Position numbers and translations under genes: made by a program. The notes beneath the pieces are model-generated. The model had not been told where the DNA came from. It did not search any database and saw nothing but the letters and a program-made list of their open reading frames with translations. Positions 17,620-25,749 of a stretch of DNA of 64,000 nucleotides are shown in pieces; the stretch's first letter is position 1; each line of letters opens with the position of its first letter. The stretch is from Phycisphaerae bacterium (GTDB lineage: Bacteria > Planctomycetota > Phycisphaerae > UBA1845 > PWPN01), in NCBI GenBank assembly GCA_030372985.1, contig JAUCQB010000171.1, positions 23,695 through 87,694 of the forward strand, written 5' to 3'.

Positions 17620-20145
17620 ATGAGTCGATTTCCCGTCGAAAAGAGGGCAGGTCTGTGGCAGGGAACACTGCTGCTGCTCACGTCGACAACCGTGTTCGGC
17701 CTCGACTTCAAGCCTGCGTCGACGGACTGGCTGGATGCCCTTGATGTCGTGCCGTATGCGGCGCCGCAGCCCGATCGCGAGTTGGTCATGCAGGTCCTCC
17801 GGCAGGACGCCGAGAAGCTGCAAGTCGGCAAGTCGGTGATCGGCACCCCGCTGACGCTGGGTGATCGCGTCTTCGAGCACGGCCTGGGTACGCACGCGAA
17901 CAGCCGTATCCGCATCTTCTCCGCAACGCCCATCGTCCGGTTCACCGCTTGGGCGGGTGTCGACGCCAACGACCGGACCAGGGGCGGCCAGGGGTCCGTG
18001 GTGTTCTCGGTTTCGCTGGGCGAGATGGAGCGGTTCCGAAGCCAGGTGATGAACGCCGCCTCGCAGCCCGTGCGGGTCGACGTGAACGCCAAAGGTGCGC
18101 GCGTCCTCGACCTGGGTGTGGACGACGCGGGCGACGGGATCATCTGTGACCACGCCGACTGGGCTGACGCCGAGCTCACGCTGCAAGGGGGCAGGACGAT
18201 CAGGTTGGATGAGATCCCGCAGGGCGTGGTGCCTCACATTGCCTCACGGTATCCCTTCTCGTTCAACTATGATGGCCAGTCGAGCAGCGATCTCTTGCAG
18301 ACATGGAAGAAAGAGACTTCTGCGTCACCGCCGGCGGCGGCGAGGAACAGCAGTGATCCCGCAGCGCTGCAATGCGAGGCGACGACGTGGACCGATCCGA
18401 AAACCGGGCTCCGCGTCTGCTGGGAGGTCACCCGGTTCGCGGACTCTCCGGCCATTGAGTGGCTGCTCACTTTCGAGAACACCGGCCCGGCTGATACGCC
18501 GATCGTCGAGAATATCCAGTCACTGGATGTCAGCCTCAACACCCCGCTCAACGAGCGAGGAACGTACCAGCTGCATCGAACCAACGGGGCCCCGTCCAAT
18601 CCGACCGATTTCGAGGTTCGCACGGTTGCCATGGCCCCCGGCCAGACCCAGACCATGGGCGGCGGCGGGGGGCGATCGTCAAACAAAGATTTCCCGTTCT
18701 TCAAGGTCGAGACGGGCAAGGGCTCACTGATCGTGGCCGTCGGCTGGTCCGGGCAATGGGCCGCTCAGGTATCGAGCCCACAGGTTCCCTCGCTGCGTAT
18801 TAGCGCGGGGATCGAAAGGACCCATTTCAAGCTCCGACCCGGCGAGAAGGTGCGCATGCCGCGCATCCTGGTGCTCCATTGGGAGGGTGATACGCGGGAG
18901 AGCAACGCCCAATTCCGCCAACTCATCTACAAGCACTACGCGGCCGTGAGAGCCGGCAAGAAACCGCTGCCCACGCTGTTCTGCAATACCTGCTTCACCC
19001 GAGGCGGCGGCTGGCTCAACGAGTGCAATGCCGAGAATCAGATCTCGCTGATCAAGGCGTATGCCCCGCTGGGCTTGGAGGCATTGTTGACCGACGCCGG
19101 CTGGTTCACCGGCGGCTGGCCCAACGGTGCGGGCAACTGGGACCCACGCAAGGACGCCTATCCCGACGGCATGGGTGCGGTGGCCGCGGCCGCCAAGGCT
19201 CACAACATGATCTACGGTCTGTGGTTCGAACCGGAGCGCGTGGTCGCGGGCACGTCGCTGCACAAGGAGCATCCCGATTGGGTGCTGAGCCCCGGCGGTG
19301 CGAATCCGGGCACCTTCCTGGCCGACTTCGGCCGCAAGGAGGTGCAGGACTACTTCTTTGACATCGTGAAAGGCTTCATGGCCTTGCCCGGCTTCCGAGT
19401 CTATCGGCAGGACTTCAACATGGACCCGCTGGCCTACTGGCGGCACAACGATGCCCCGGACCGACAGGGCATCACCGAGATCAGGTACATCGAAGGCTTG
19501 TACGCTTACTGGGACCGTATCGCCGACACCTGGCCGGACAGCCTGCGAGAGGAATGCGCCAGCGGCGGCCGTCGGATCGACCTTGAAACGGTCATGCGCA
19601 TGCACATCCACCAGGACAGCGATTACTGGTTCGACAACGACGTGGACCAGGCCCAGATCTGGGGGCTGAGCCAGTACCTGCCGAACAACGTGTTCGTCGG
19701 GCACATCAACCGGCTGGACGACTACTCGTTCAATTCGGTGATCGCCACGTCGTTGTGCATGGGCTGGATCGCCGACGGCCCTGGTTTCGACCAGGCCCGC
19801 GGGAAAAAACTGCTCGACCGCTACCTCGCCCTGCGGCACCTGCTGATCGGAGCGTGGTATCCTCTGCTGCCGTATTCGCGGGACGGCCACGAATGGATCG
19901 CCTCGCAGTACCACCGGCCGGACCTCGATGAGGGCATGATTCTCGCGTTCCGCCGGGCGGAGAGCCCGTACCGCACGGTTGACGTGTCGCTCGGCGGCCT
20001 GAAGGCGGACGTTATCTATGAATTAACCAGCGAGGCGACGGGGCAGAAAGTGCAGGCCAAGGGCGCTGACCTAATGAGGCAGCATCAGTTGACGATCCCC
20101 GAAAAGCACAAGTCGGAAGTGATCAGATATCGGCCGGCGAAGTAG
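17620..20145 (+). CDS. Secreted NPCBM-GH36 alpha-galactosidase
   Basis: The ATG at 17620 has AAGGAG six bases upstream. A longer in-frame extension to 17005 would run antisense into resB. The protein has 841 residues. A signal-like N-terminus (GLWQGTLLLLTSTTVFG) is followed by an NPCBM sugar-binding domain (about 60-190; LGTHANSRIRIF, then FTAWAGVDAN) and a GH36/clan D catalytic region. Predicted nucleophile D598 lies in VYRQDFNMDP, and predicted acid/base D654 in ECASGGRRIDLE. GH36 enzymes release alpha-linked galactose, or alpha-N-acetylgalactosamine in some clades, with retention. A hairpin begins at the stop codon. Substrate choice between galactose and GalNAc is not decided by sequence reading. 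Confidence 0.9.
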   Translation: MSRFPVEKRAGLWQGTLLLLTSTTVFGLDFKPASTDWLDALDVVPYAAPQPDRELVMQVLRQDAEKLQVGKSVIGTPLTLGDRVFEHGLGTHANSRIRIFSATPIVRFTAWAGVDANDRTRGGQGSVVFSVSLGEMERFRSQVMNAASQPVRVDVNAKGARVLDLGVDDAGDGIICDHADWADAELTLQGGRTIRLDEIPQGVVPHIASRYPFSFNYDGQSSSDLLQTWKKETSASPPAAARNSSDPAALQCEATTWTDPKTGLRVCWEVTRFADSPAIEWLLTFENTGPADTPIVENIQSLDVSLNTPLNERGTYQLHRTNGAPSNPTDFEVRTVAMAPGQTQTMGGGGGRSSNKDFPFFKVETGKGSLIVAVGWSGQWAAQVSSPQVPSLRISAGIERTHFKLRPGEKVRMPRILVLHWEGDTRESNAQFRQLIYKHYAAVRAGKKPLPTLFCNTCFTRGGGWLNECNAENQISLIKAYAPLGLEALLTDAGWFTGGWPNGAGNWDPRKDAYPDGMGAVAAAAKAHNMIYGLWFEPERVVAGTSLHKEHPDWVLSPGGANPGTFLADFGRKEVQDYFFDIVKGFMALPGFRVYRQDFNMDPLAYWRHNDAPDRQGITEIRYIEGLYAYWDRIADTWPDSLREECASGGRRIDLETVMRMHIHQDSDYWFDNDVDQAQIWGLSQYLPNNVFVGHINRLDDYSFNSVIATSLCMGWIADGPGFDQARGKKLLDRYLALRHLLIGAWYPLLPYSRDGHEWIASQYHRPDLDEGMILAFRRAESPYRTVDVSLGGLKADVIYELTSEATGQKVQAKGADLMRQHQLTIPEKHKSEVIRYRPAK

Positions 20146-20166
20146 GGCCGATGCCCCCGTCGGCCC
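20145..20166 (+). terminator. Hairpin at the 3' end of the GH36 gene
   Basis: GGGCCGA (20145-20151) pairs perfectly with TCGGCCC (20160-20166) across an 8-nt loop. A pyrimidine-rich stretch with TTT follows. This is a plausible intrinsic terminator, although the U-tract is poor. Confidence 0.45.
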
Positions 20167-20641
20167 CCTCTGTTTCCGTGTCTGTCCGGATACACCACGG
20201 GGGCACGGAGGACACGGGGGTGAAAGCCGTTAGCTGTTAGCTTTTGGCTCTTAGCCAGGCGGGCCGAGAGGGGGCCTGGAAACGACTGGCAACTGCCCTG
20301 TCGACCCTTCCGGTGCCCGTCAATCGCGTGCCAAAAGTGGTTTGACGGGTTGCTGTGCTGTCATTCTGGCACACGCACATATGGTGGCCTGTCTAGGCAT
20401 GTCCCCCATATACTGGGGCATTTGGTCCCACAAAACGTTGTCATCACAGCATTTGTGCCCATACGGCCTCAGAATTGCTACAGCGTGCCTGAACTGGCAC
20501 GCCGGGTGCAACTGGGACCGGCAACTGCTGCCCGTCTTGCGGCAGCGAGCGCGGAATGCCGTCCGAGGCGGACAGGCCGCCCGGGGCGTTCGGCTTGGCT
20601 CCGAAGGCGGGCGAGTCGCAGTTTCGACGAAGGGATTCGGC
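20167..20641. repeat. Intergenic region with an AGCTGTTAGC-type repeat
   Basis: About 475 bp without a supported gene. It contains a purine-rich text-like stretch (CACGGGGGCACGGAGGACAC, 20195-20214). It also carries a GTTAGC-type repeat at 20229-20256 that recurs inverted at 38949-38978. The 3' part, about 20340-20640, has short open frames but no coding signal that I can support. The last bases contain GAAGGGA, the ribosome-binding site of the next gene. Confidence 0.5.
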
Positions 20642-20848
20642 ATGGCCAAGAGACCAGAGAATGAGAACAAGCATTGGACTCCCCAGGACATCCGGCAATT
20701 GGAGAGACTGGCGGACCAGAACACGCCGACCCGGCTAATCGCGTACAAGCTCGGGCGGAGTGAAGACTCGGTTCGGTCCAAGGCCAGCGAGGAAGACATC
20801 TCGCTCAAGCCGACAAACCAATCGCCGTACAACCGGATCAAGCGTTGA
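20642..20848 (+). CDS. Small helix-turn-helix-like protein
   Basis: A 68-residue protein starts at the ATG at 20642, with GAAGGGA eight bases upstream. A compact helical core reads HWTPQDIRQLERLADQNTPT, then RLIAYKLGRSEDSVRSKA. This looks like a Myb/SANT or sigma region 4-like helix-turn-helix. The C-terminal ISLKPTNQSPYN tail is a pattern I have seen in other small conserved proteins of unknown function. It reads in the same direction as the three genes that end in the TIR-like effector and lies 126 bp before the first of them, so it may be a regulator of that cassette. No experimentally known function is claimed. Confidence 0.75.
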   Translation: MAKRPENENKHWTPQDIRQLERLADQNTPTRLIAYKLGRSEDSVRSKASEEDISLKPTNQSPYNRIKR

Positions 20849-20974
20849 ACGGGTGCCAGATCTGAATACTGTGGTTCGGAGTTCAGATACCTTCGCCCTT
20901 TGGCGATCCATGAGAGGCTGACCGCGGCGAGCAGAACGACAGCCCGAGACACTGATCGAGCATGGAGACATCGA

Positions 20975-21226
20975 ATGCGGAACGGTAAACAAGAAGTCAA
21001 CTGGTCTGCGGTTATCGCCCGGTGCCTCGCATATCTGTGCCTTAGAAACTCCGAGTACGGCGATAAGTCGACATTGGAGCAGGCTGCTTTCCTTGAGAAG
21101 CTGGGGCTTCCAGCGGAAGACAGGGCTGGGGTAATAGGCAGCACGCCGGCCTCACTGCGAGAACTCGCCCGGCTTGCTCGGAAGAAGACAGGAGACAGAC
21201 GCAATGGCAAACGCAAGCGGCGTTGA
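20975..21226 (+). CDS. Small putative DNA-binding protein, first gene of the TIR cassette
   Basis: This 83-residue basic protein is read from the ATG at 20975. It is predicted mainly helical. The C-terminal part (AEDRAGVIGSTPASLRELAR) resembles a sigma region 4-type helix-turn-helix, and a strongly basic tail (KKTGDRRNGKRKRR) follows. The N-terminal part (VNWSAVIARCLAYLCLRNSE) is hydrophobic-helical and could be a dimerisation or partner-binding helix. Its end overlaps the start of the next gene by 23 bp, which suggests translational coupling. I do not recognise a named family. A role as regulator or sensor for the downstream TIR-like protein is inference from position alone. Confidence 0.7.
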   Translation: MRNGKQEVNWSAVIARCLAYLCLRNSEYGDKSTLEQAAFLEKLGLPAEDRAGVIGSTPASLRELARLARKKTGDRRNGKRKRR

Positions 21227-21467
21227 TGAACTGACAGGCGCCGGCGACGGCATGACTGACTTTGAATCGAGGCTACTGAACCTTTTGGGCCTATTGCTGG
21301 TGCAGGAACGCACGCAGACGGGGCAGATCAGCCTGCTCGGGCACGCGGGCTTTCGGTCGGCCGAAATTGCAGCTCTGCTGGGTACTACGCGGAACACGGT
21401 GAGTGTTGCATTGTCAAACCAGCGCAGACGCAGGAGGCCCAAGCAGGGCAGGAAGGCGAAGAAGTAA
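21204..21467 (+). CDS. Small sigma region 4-like HTH protein
   Basis: An 87-residue protein starts at the ATG at 21204, with GGAG about ten bases upstream and inside the previous gene. The central helix-turn-helix reads FRSAEIAALLGTTRNTVSVA, very close to the region 4 pattern of sigma-70 factors. A basic tail (NQRRRRRPKQGRKAKK) follows. The N-terminal LLNLLGLLLVQERTQTGQIS would be a helical lead. It lacks sigma region 2, so it is not a full sigma factor. It sits 9 bp before the TIR-like gene and overlaps the preceding small gene. A regulatory or DNA-sensing role for the cassette is inferred. Confidence 0.78.
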   Translation: MANASGVDELTGAGDGMTDFESRLLNLLGLLLVQERTQTGQISLLGHAGFRSAEIAALLGTTRNTVSVALSNQRRRRRPKQGRKAKK

Positions 21468-21476
21468 GGGGCGCAC

Positions 21477-22349
21477 ATGGCGACCATCAACCAGGGTCTT
21501 CTCCGCGAGATCATGAGGACAACGGGTCTCAGCCAAGGGGCGGTCTATGCCCGAATCAAGCAAACCGCTGACTCCGAGTACCTTCCTCGGCACCTTGCTG
21601 CAATCAAGGTCGGTGCCGAAGTCGGCGTCACAATCAACAAGTACGCATCAACGGAGGATCTTGCGCAGTTGCGCCAGGCAGGCACGCCAGTGATGCCCCC
21701 GACCGGCAAGGATCCGGGTGCGAGTCCTGTCGCGCAGCGTGCGATCAAGATTGCCGGCAAGTCTGGCAAGAAGCCAAGTGGAGCGAAGCCCAATCAGGTG
21801 TTCGTCGTACATGGCCGGGATCTCGTCGCCAAGGTGGCGACGTTCGCATTTCTTCGATCGGTTGGCGTGAAGCCGATCGAGTGGAACGCGGCGTTGGCGA
21901 TGAGCAAGAAGGCCGCACCGTTCATTGGCGAGATCCTGGATGCAGCGTTTGGTCAAGCCAGAGCCGTTGTCGTCCTCTTGACGCCAGACGACCTCGCGCA
22001 GCTTCGACCCGATCTTGTTCTGCCGAACGACAAGCCCTACGAGCGTACGCCGACTGGGCAGGCACGCCCCAACGTGCTGTTTGAGGCCGGGATGGCGTTC
22101 GCTACACATCCGGGACAGACGATACTCGTCCAGCTCGGCCACGTCCGTGAGTTCAGCGATGTGGCTGGGCGTCACGTTGTCCACATGACCAATGATTACG
22201 CGAAACGTCAGGAGTTCGCGACGAAGCTCAAGAATGCGGGGTGCGACGTTGACACCTCGGGAAGCGACTGGGTCACTGCGGGTGACTTCACCGACCCACA
22301 AGCAAGGGTGCCCGTCGTTGGCAGCCCGAAGCGCAAGCTCCGGATCTAA
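21477..22349 (+). CDS. TIR-like nucleotide-binding effector with N-terminal HTH-like segment
   Basis: This 290-residue protein has a C-terminal domain (about 107-265) of the predicted nucleotide-binding, TIR-like type found in CAP12/Pycsar-type effectors. Motifs are VFVVHGRD at 108-115, PFIGEILDAAF near 148-158, VVVLLTPDD at 164-172 and ARPNVLFEAGMAF at 196-208, with E203 as candidate catalytic Glu. GSDWVTAGDF closes the domain. Proteins with such domains degrade NAD or bind cyclic nucleotides in antiphage defence. The N-terminus (LLREIMRTTGLSQGAVYARI) looks like a DNA-binding helical segment, and an Ala/Pro/Lys-rich linker joins the two parts. It is the last gene of a tight cassette with two small putative HTH proteins. 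No cyclase gene is nearby, so the trigger is unknown. Confidence 0.82.
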   Translation: MATINQGLLREIMRTTGLSQGAVYARIKQTADSEYLPRHLAAIKVGAEVGVTINKYASTEDLAQLRQAGTPVMPPTGKDPGASPVAQRAIKIAGKSGKKPSGAKPNQVFVVHGRDLVAKVATFAFLRSVGVKPIEWNAALAMSKKAAPFIGEILDAAFGQARAVVVLLTPDDLAQLRPDLVLPNDKPYERTPTGQARPNVLFEAGMAFATHPGQTILVQLGHVREFSDVAGRHVVHMTNDYAKRQEFATKLKNAGCDVDTSGSDWVTAGDFTDPQARVPVVGSPKRKLRI

Positions 22350-22981
22350 CAGGTATCGGGGTCAATTCTTGAGGGTCCGATTCCGCTGCCCCCCCACTTC
22401 GGCCTTCTCCAACAGCGATACCAGTACTGGTAACGCGTGTACGCGAGCGGGAAACGGGACTTTCTCAGCGGAATCGGGCGTCGATTCTGGTGAAAGACCC
22501 CAATTTTGGCCTCCTCCAACCGCGCGGGACGGAACCGCGCGGGACTGGGACGCAACTAGCTTTCCCGCAATCCAGCGGACATGCATTTGAACCGGAGGAA
22601 ACGGAGGGAAGGCACGGCAATCGTCTCCGTTCTCTCGGTTATCTCCTGTTAGTCTGCCTTTGACGGAGGATGGGCCGACGAGGGCGTCGGCCCCACTTGG
22701 GGCTCCCGGCATTTCTGCAATCGGCGGTGATTCGTGGTTCAAAGGGCCCCGGCGGGCTGAGTCGGGCCTACATGGCTGCAAATTGGAGGTTCTGCGGTTT
22801 CAGATCCTGTCCCCCACCCCTTTCACGAAGCGCGAAAGGGACGGGGCACCCACGCACCCACGCTTCGGTACCGCAAAGCGGTCGTATCGTCGAAGGCCCC
22901 GAGCTTGCGGTCGCCACGGCGAACCAGGGTCGCCACGGCGAACCAGGCTTGGGGTTCTGAAAGAGCATGGCCTGGCTGGGT
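22350..22981. other. 632-bp intergenic region with small repeats
   Basis: No gene is supported. Small repeats seen are a near-direct duplication around CCGCGCGGGAC (22518-22550), a hairpin CCCTTTC/GAAAGGG at 22818-22840, and a perfect tandem pair of a 19-bp unit GGTCGCCACGGCGAACCAG (22909-22927 and 22928-22946). A text-like CTCCGTTCTCTCGGTT stretch lies near 22624-22640. Short open frames here overlap these repeats and look spurious. Confidence 0.5.
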
Positions 22982-23476
22982 TCACTTGTCGAGCAGCAGG
23001 GGAATCAGTTTGTTCATCTCGCGCCGACCGTTGACGCTTTTAACGACGCCTTTCCGGTCAATCACGAATATCGCTGGAATGGCGTCCACGCCGCACTGGT
23101 CGGCGAGTTCGTGCCAGCCAGGCTTGGCCGTGTCGAAGAGCTGGGGCCAATTGACGTCGCGGTTTTGCGCGAGGAACTTCCGCAAGGCGCCGACTTCCCT
23201 GTCGCAACAGACACCGACGACCACGAGCCCCTTTGTGCCGTAGTTGTCCTGGATCTCTTTCACCGCAGGGAGCGACTTGCGGCAGGAGGGGCACCAGCTT
23301 GCCCAGAAGTGGACCAGGATGACCTTGCCCTTGAGCGAGTCTGTCGAGAAGGGCTTGCCGGTCAGCAGTTCGCCGGCCAGCACCAGCGGTTTGCCCTTCA
23401 ACGCCGCGCGTCGCTCGGCCGGGGTCATGGTTGCGCGATCCAGTGCGTTTCTCAGAGTCTTGTCGCGAAGCTTCAC
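22982..23476 (-). CDS. TlpA/ResA-like thioredoxin-fold protein, possibly N-terminally truncated
   Basis: A 164-residue reading begins at a GTG at 23476. The thioredoxin fold is clear. HFWASWCPSCRKSLP has active-site cysteines C62 and C65, and AIPAIFVIDRKG has the cis-Pro region. TlpA/ResA proteins are membrane- or periplasm-anchored reductases that act for example on apocytochromes. Here no signal peptide precedes the fold. Coding-like sequence (KEEIKQISDAVV) continues in frame upstream of the GTG, up to a perfect 16-bp tandem duplication at 23511-23542 and a stop, without an ATG. A perfect AAGGAGG also lies about 25-30 bases before the GTG. The gene may therefore have lost its 5' end and leader. 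Cooperation with ResB-CcsA, 6 kb away, is only a possibility. Confidence 0.75.
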   Translation of the reverse strand: MKLRDKTLRNALDRATMTPAERRAALKGKPLVLAGELLTGKPFSTDSLKGKVILVHFWASWCPSCRKSLPAVKEIQDNYGTKGLVVVGVCCDREVGALRKFLAQNRDVNWPQLFDTAKPGWHELADQCGVDAIPAIFVIDRKGVVKSVNGRREMNKLIPLLLDK

Positions 23477-23869
23477 GACCGCGTCGGATATCTGCTTGAT
23501 TTCCTCCTTCGGGTGTCGAAACGGGGGGGTGTCGAAACGGGGACGTAGCTAGTTTTATCAGGTTGTCTGGTACTCTATTAACCTGTATAGTATGTCAGGC
23601 GCTTAGCGTACTCCGCCGTTGACACGAGGCTTTAGCGGTCAGCGATCAGCCTTCGGTATTTCACCTCAAAGGACTCAGAGGGGCGGAGGCCTATCTCCGT
23701 TGTCTCCGTCACCTCATCTTCAGACGCCTTCCTCCTGTTCTTCATCTGCGTCAATCCCATGATCTGCGGGCCGGGACTCTCATCCTGTCTCGGCGTTTTC
23801 CGCCGTGTTCTCGGCGCATTCAGTGGTTGGAATGAAGTGGTTGGCCGTCAGCAGCCAATCCTCCTCATA

Positions 23870-24050
23870 TTCCCGCGTGAATGACGATGGGAATCGTCGA
23901 CCCAGGGGTCCCGGATGGGAATCCGGGACCAGCGGCCAATCCTTTCCACATTCCCGCGTGAATGACGATGGGAATCGTCGACCCGGAGGTCCCGGATGGG
24001 AATCCGGGACCAGCGGTGGGAATCGTCGACCCAGGGGTCCCGGATGGGGT
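23870..24050. repeat. 81-bp tandem repeat, about 2.4 units
   Basis: TTCCCGCGTGAATGACGATG starts at 23870 and again at 23951, a period of 81 bp. GGGAATCGTCGAC begins at 23889, 23970 and 24018, so a third shortened unit follows after 48 bp. Each unit contains a self-complementary segment, GGTCCCGGATGGGAATCCGG, able to form a hairpin (TCCCGGA/TCCGGGA). The array abuts the MITE-like element at 24051. Confidence 0.85.
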
Positions 24051-24201
24051 ACGTGTTTAGCGTGCAAGAGGGCGGGTCAGGCACCTTCTTGCGGGCTCCC
24101 CTGCATGGCATCGTGCCAGCCGGCCTCGTTGACCTTCCCCTTGGTCACCCTGCGAACCGCGTCAGGCAGAAAGGAGCCAGACCCCGGCCCGCTAAACACG
24201 T
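24051..24201 (+). mobile_element. MITE-like element, copy A (151 bp)
   Basis: The element is bounded by the inverted repeat ACGTGTTTAGCG (24051-24062) and CGCTAAACACGT (24190-24201). Just inside are GGGTCAGGCACCTT on the left and GGAGCCAGACCCC on the right, imperfect inverted subterminal repeats. A second copy in the opposite orientation lies at 32844-32991 and shares ends and interior (GCGAACCGC in both). It is too short to encode a transposase, so it would be mobilised in trans. Its family is unknown to me. Confidence 0.75.
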
Positions 24202-24287
24202 ACGGGGACAAGCCCCTCGGCTCGTCAAGAATGACCTGAACCCTGCTTGTTTGGCGAAGCTTGCAGAGCGAAGCAGGAAACCGACGC

Positions 24288-25508
24288 CTACGACACTGCC
24301 TCCAGCAATCCCGTCGTGGGCCCATCCTGCGGGGATCCCGCATGTCGGCAGGAGGCGATCCAGGCCCGCATCGAGCTGAGCGTCTGTGGCCACTTGCCCG
24401 ACAACCGGCGTTTCAGAAACGCGGCGTAAAGCCCGTCGCCGGCATCGATCAGGTCTCGCAGCCTGGCGATTCGATCCTCGAAAACCGCGGCCGCGGTATT
24501 GGCATCCTCAGGCGGGGGCAACTGCACGCCGCTCAAGATCATGGCATCGCCGCGCACCGCGAAGCTGAAGGCATTGCCCTGAGCCTCGATCTGCATGGCC
24601 GCCCGCACCGGCAGCTTGCCGCCCGACAACGCGACCAGGGTTTCAGGCAATCGCGTCGGGTTGTCGGAGCTGACTGTCACCGATCCGGTGAGCCTGAACG
24701 CGCACAGCATCTGCACCGACTTCTCGAACAGCACGGTCACCGCGCCCGACTTGGCGGTCGTGAGGGTGGGAGACTCGACCTGGGTGACATACCACAGCCA
24801 GGTCAGCCACTCGGTGCCGAGGAAATCGTTGGTTCGGCCTTCATCTGAATGCGCGTCCGGAGCCTCACCCGCGCCTTCAGGCGGAGTAATGAAGTGTGCC
24901 GGCCGGCAATCCTCGAACAGCCGGGTTTCGCCGCTCGCCGCCGCCCATCGCGCCGCGATCTCGCCGGCCGACGCTGCCACAATGCCGCGGTCGAAGGTCT
25001 CCCGGAAGAGCAGCATCAGCGATTCGGCCGCCGAGTTGCCGGTCGAGCCGAAATACAGCTCGTTTCGAGTCAGATCCCAGAACACCGGGATCTGCTTCAT
25101 CCGCCGGAACGCGCCGCTCTTGGCCTCGGAGTCCAGGCGCGCCAGAGCCTGCTCCCTGGCCTCGCGGCGCTGAGCCTTGCTCAGAAACTCACGGCCGGTG
25201 GCTTGCAGCATCGCCTGCTCGTTGATCTTCTGGTAGCTGCGAACCAGTTCGGTCGGCGGCTTGTTGGTGTCGATCCGCAGAGCGAAGTACAGGCCGTCGG
25301 CCACCGCGTTCTTGGCGAAGTCGAACTCGGTGTCGAGGATGTGCTCGCCGGTCGCCCAGCCGATTTCGCTGTGGTCAGCGGTCTGAATGCTGTCGGCGCC
25401 GATGGCCTTGGCCGCCAACTGTTCGAGGAGGGCCTCATCCACCTGCCTGGGGCTCTGGCCCGACACAAAGAACCGCTTGAAGGTGATCGATCCGCTGTCA
25501 AATGCCAT
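24288..25508 (-). CDS. RdgC-like recombination-associated protein
   Basis: The reading from the ATG at 25508 (AGGGAAG upstream) gives 406 residues. A longer open reading to 25763 has no coding character. The layout resembles a RdgC-related group: an N-terminal SGSITFKRFFVSG, then EIGWATGEHILDTEF and YFALRIDTNKPPTELVRSYQ, an exonuclease-like middle with LFEDCRPAHFITPPEG, and a conserved DFLGTEWLTWLWY segment. RdgC is a DNA-binding ring protein that modulates RecA-dependent recombination. This identification rests on pattern memory, not an alignment, and the protein is divergent from the proteobacterial form. It lies between a MITE-like element and a restriction-modification pair, so it may belong to the accessory region. 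Confidence 0.6.
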   Translation of the reverse strand: MAFDSGSITFKRFFVSGQSPRQVDEALLEQLAAKAIGADSIQTADHSEIGWATGEHILDTEFDFAKNAVADGLYFALRIDTNKPPTELVRSYQKINEQAMLQATGREFLSKAQRREAREQALARLDSEAKSGAFRRMKQIPVFWDLTRNELYFGSTGNSAAESLMLLFRETFDRGIVAASAGEIAARWAAASGETRLFEDCRPAHFITPPEGAGEAPDAHSDEGRTNDFLGTEWLTWLWYVTQVESPTLTTAKSGAVTVLFEKSVQMLCAFRLTGSVTVSSDNPTRLPETLVALSGGKLPVRAAMQIEAQGNAFSFAVRGDAMILSGVQLPPPEDANTAAAVFEDRIARLRDLIDAGDGLYAAFLKRRLSGKWPQTLSSMRAWIASCRHAGSPQDGPTTGLLEAVS

Positions 25509-25749
25509 GACTGCAACTTCCCTGGAACAAAAACTGCTGAGCGAGCGGGGCAAAACGCCGAAACACTGCGCCATTGGTGCGGAGGGCCATCGTAGGTGTG
25601 TGATCGGGGTGGTCAAATCCCGTGGAGCGGGTTGAAAAGGGCTGGTTGTGAGTAACCAATCACCGGGGCTGTGAGTTTCTCGCCCCCGATGTTCATGCTG
25701 GACGTGACCATGTGCACGACTTAGACTAGATAGAAAGGGAGTAGCACGG

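Larger units (their letters stand above)
23477..24287. other. 811-bp intergenic region rich in repeats
   Basis: No gene is supported. From left to right it holds the 16-bp tandem duplication at 23511-23542, a text-like stretch with CTCCGTTGTCTCCGTCACC (23694-23712), an 81-bp-period tandem repeat (23870-24050) and a MITE-like element (24051-24201). The element and the tandem repeat are listed separately. Confidence 0.7.

Noticed and set aside
23870..24050. CRISPR array
   Set aside because: Units are 81 bp and contiguous without unique spacers; no cas gene is present.
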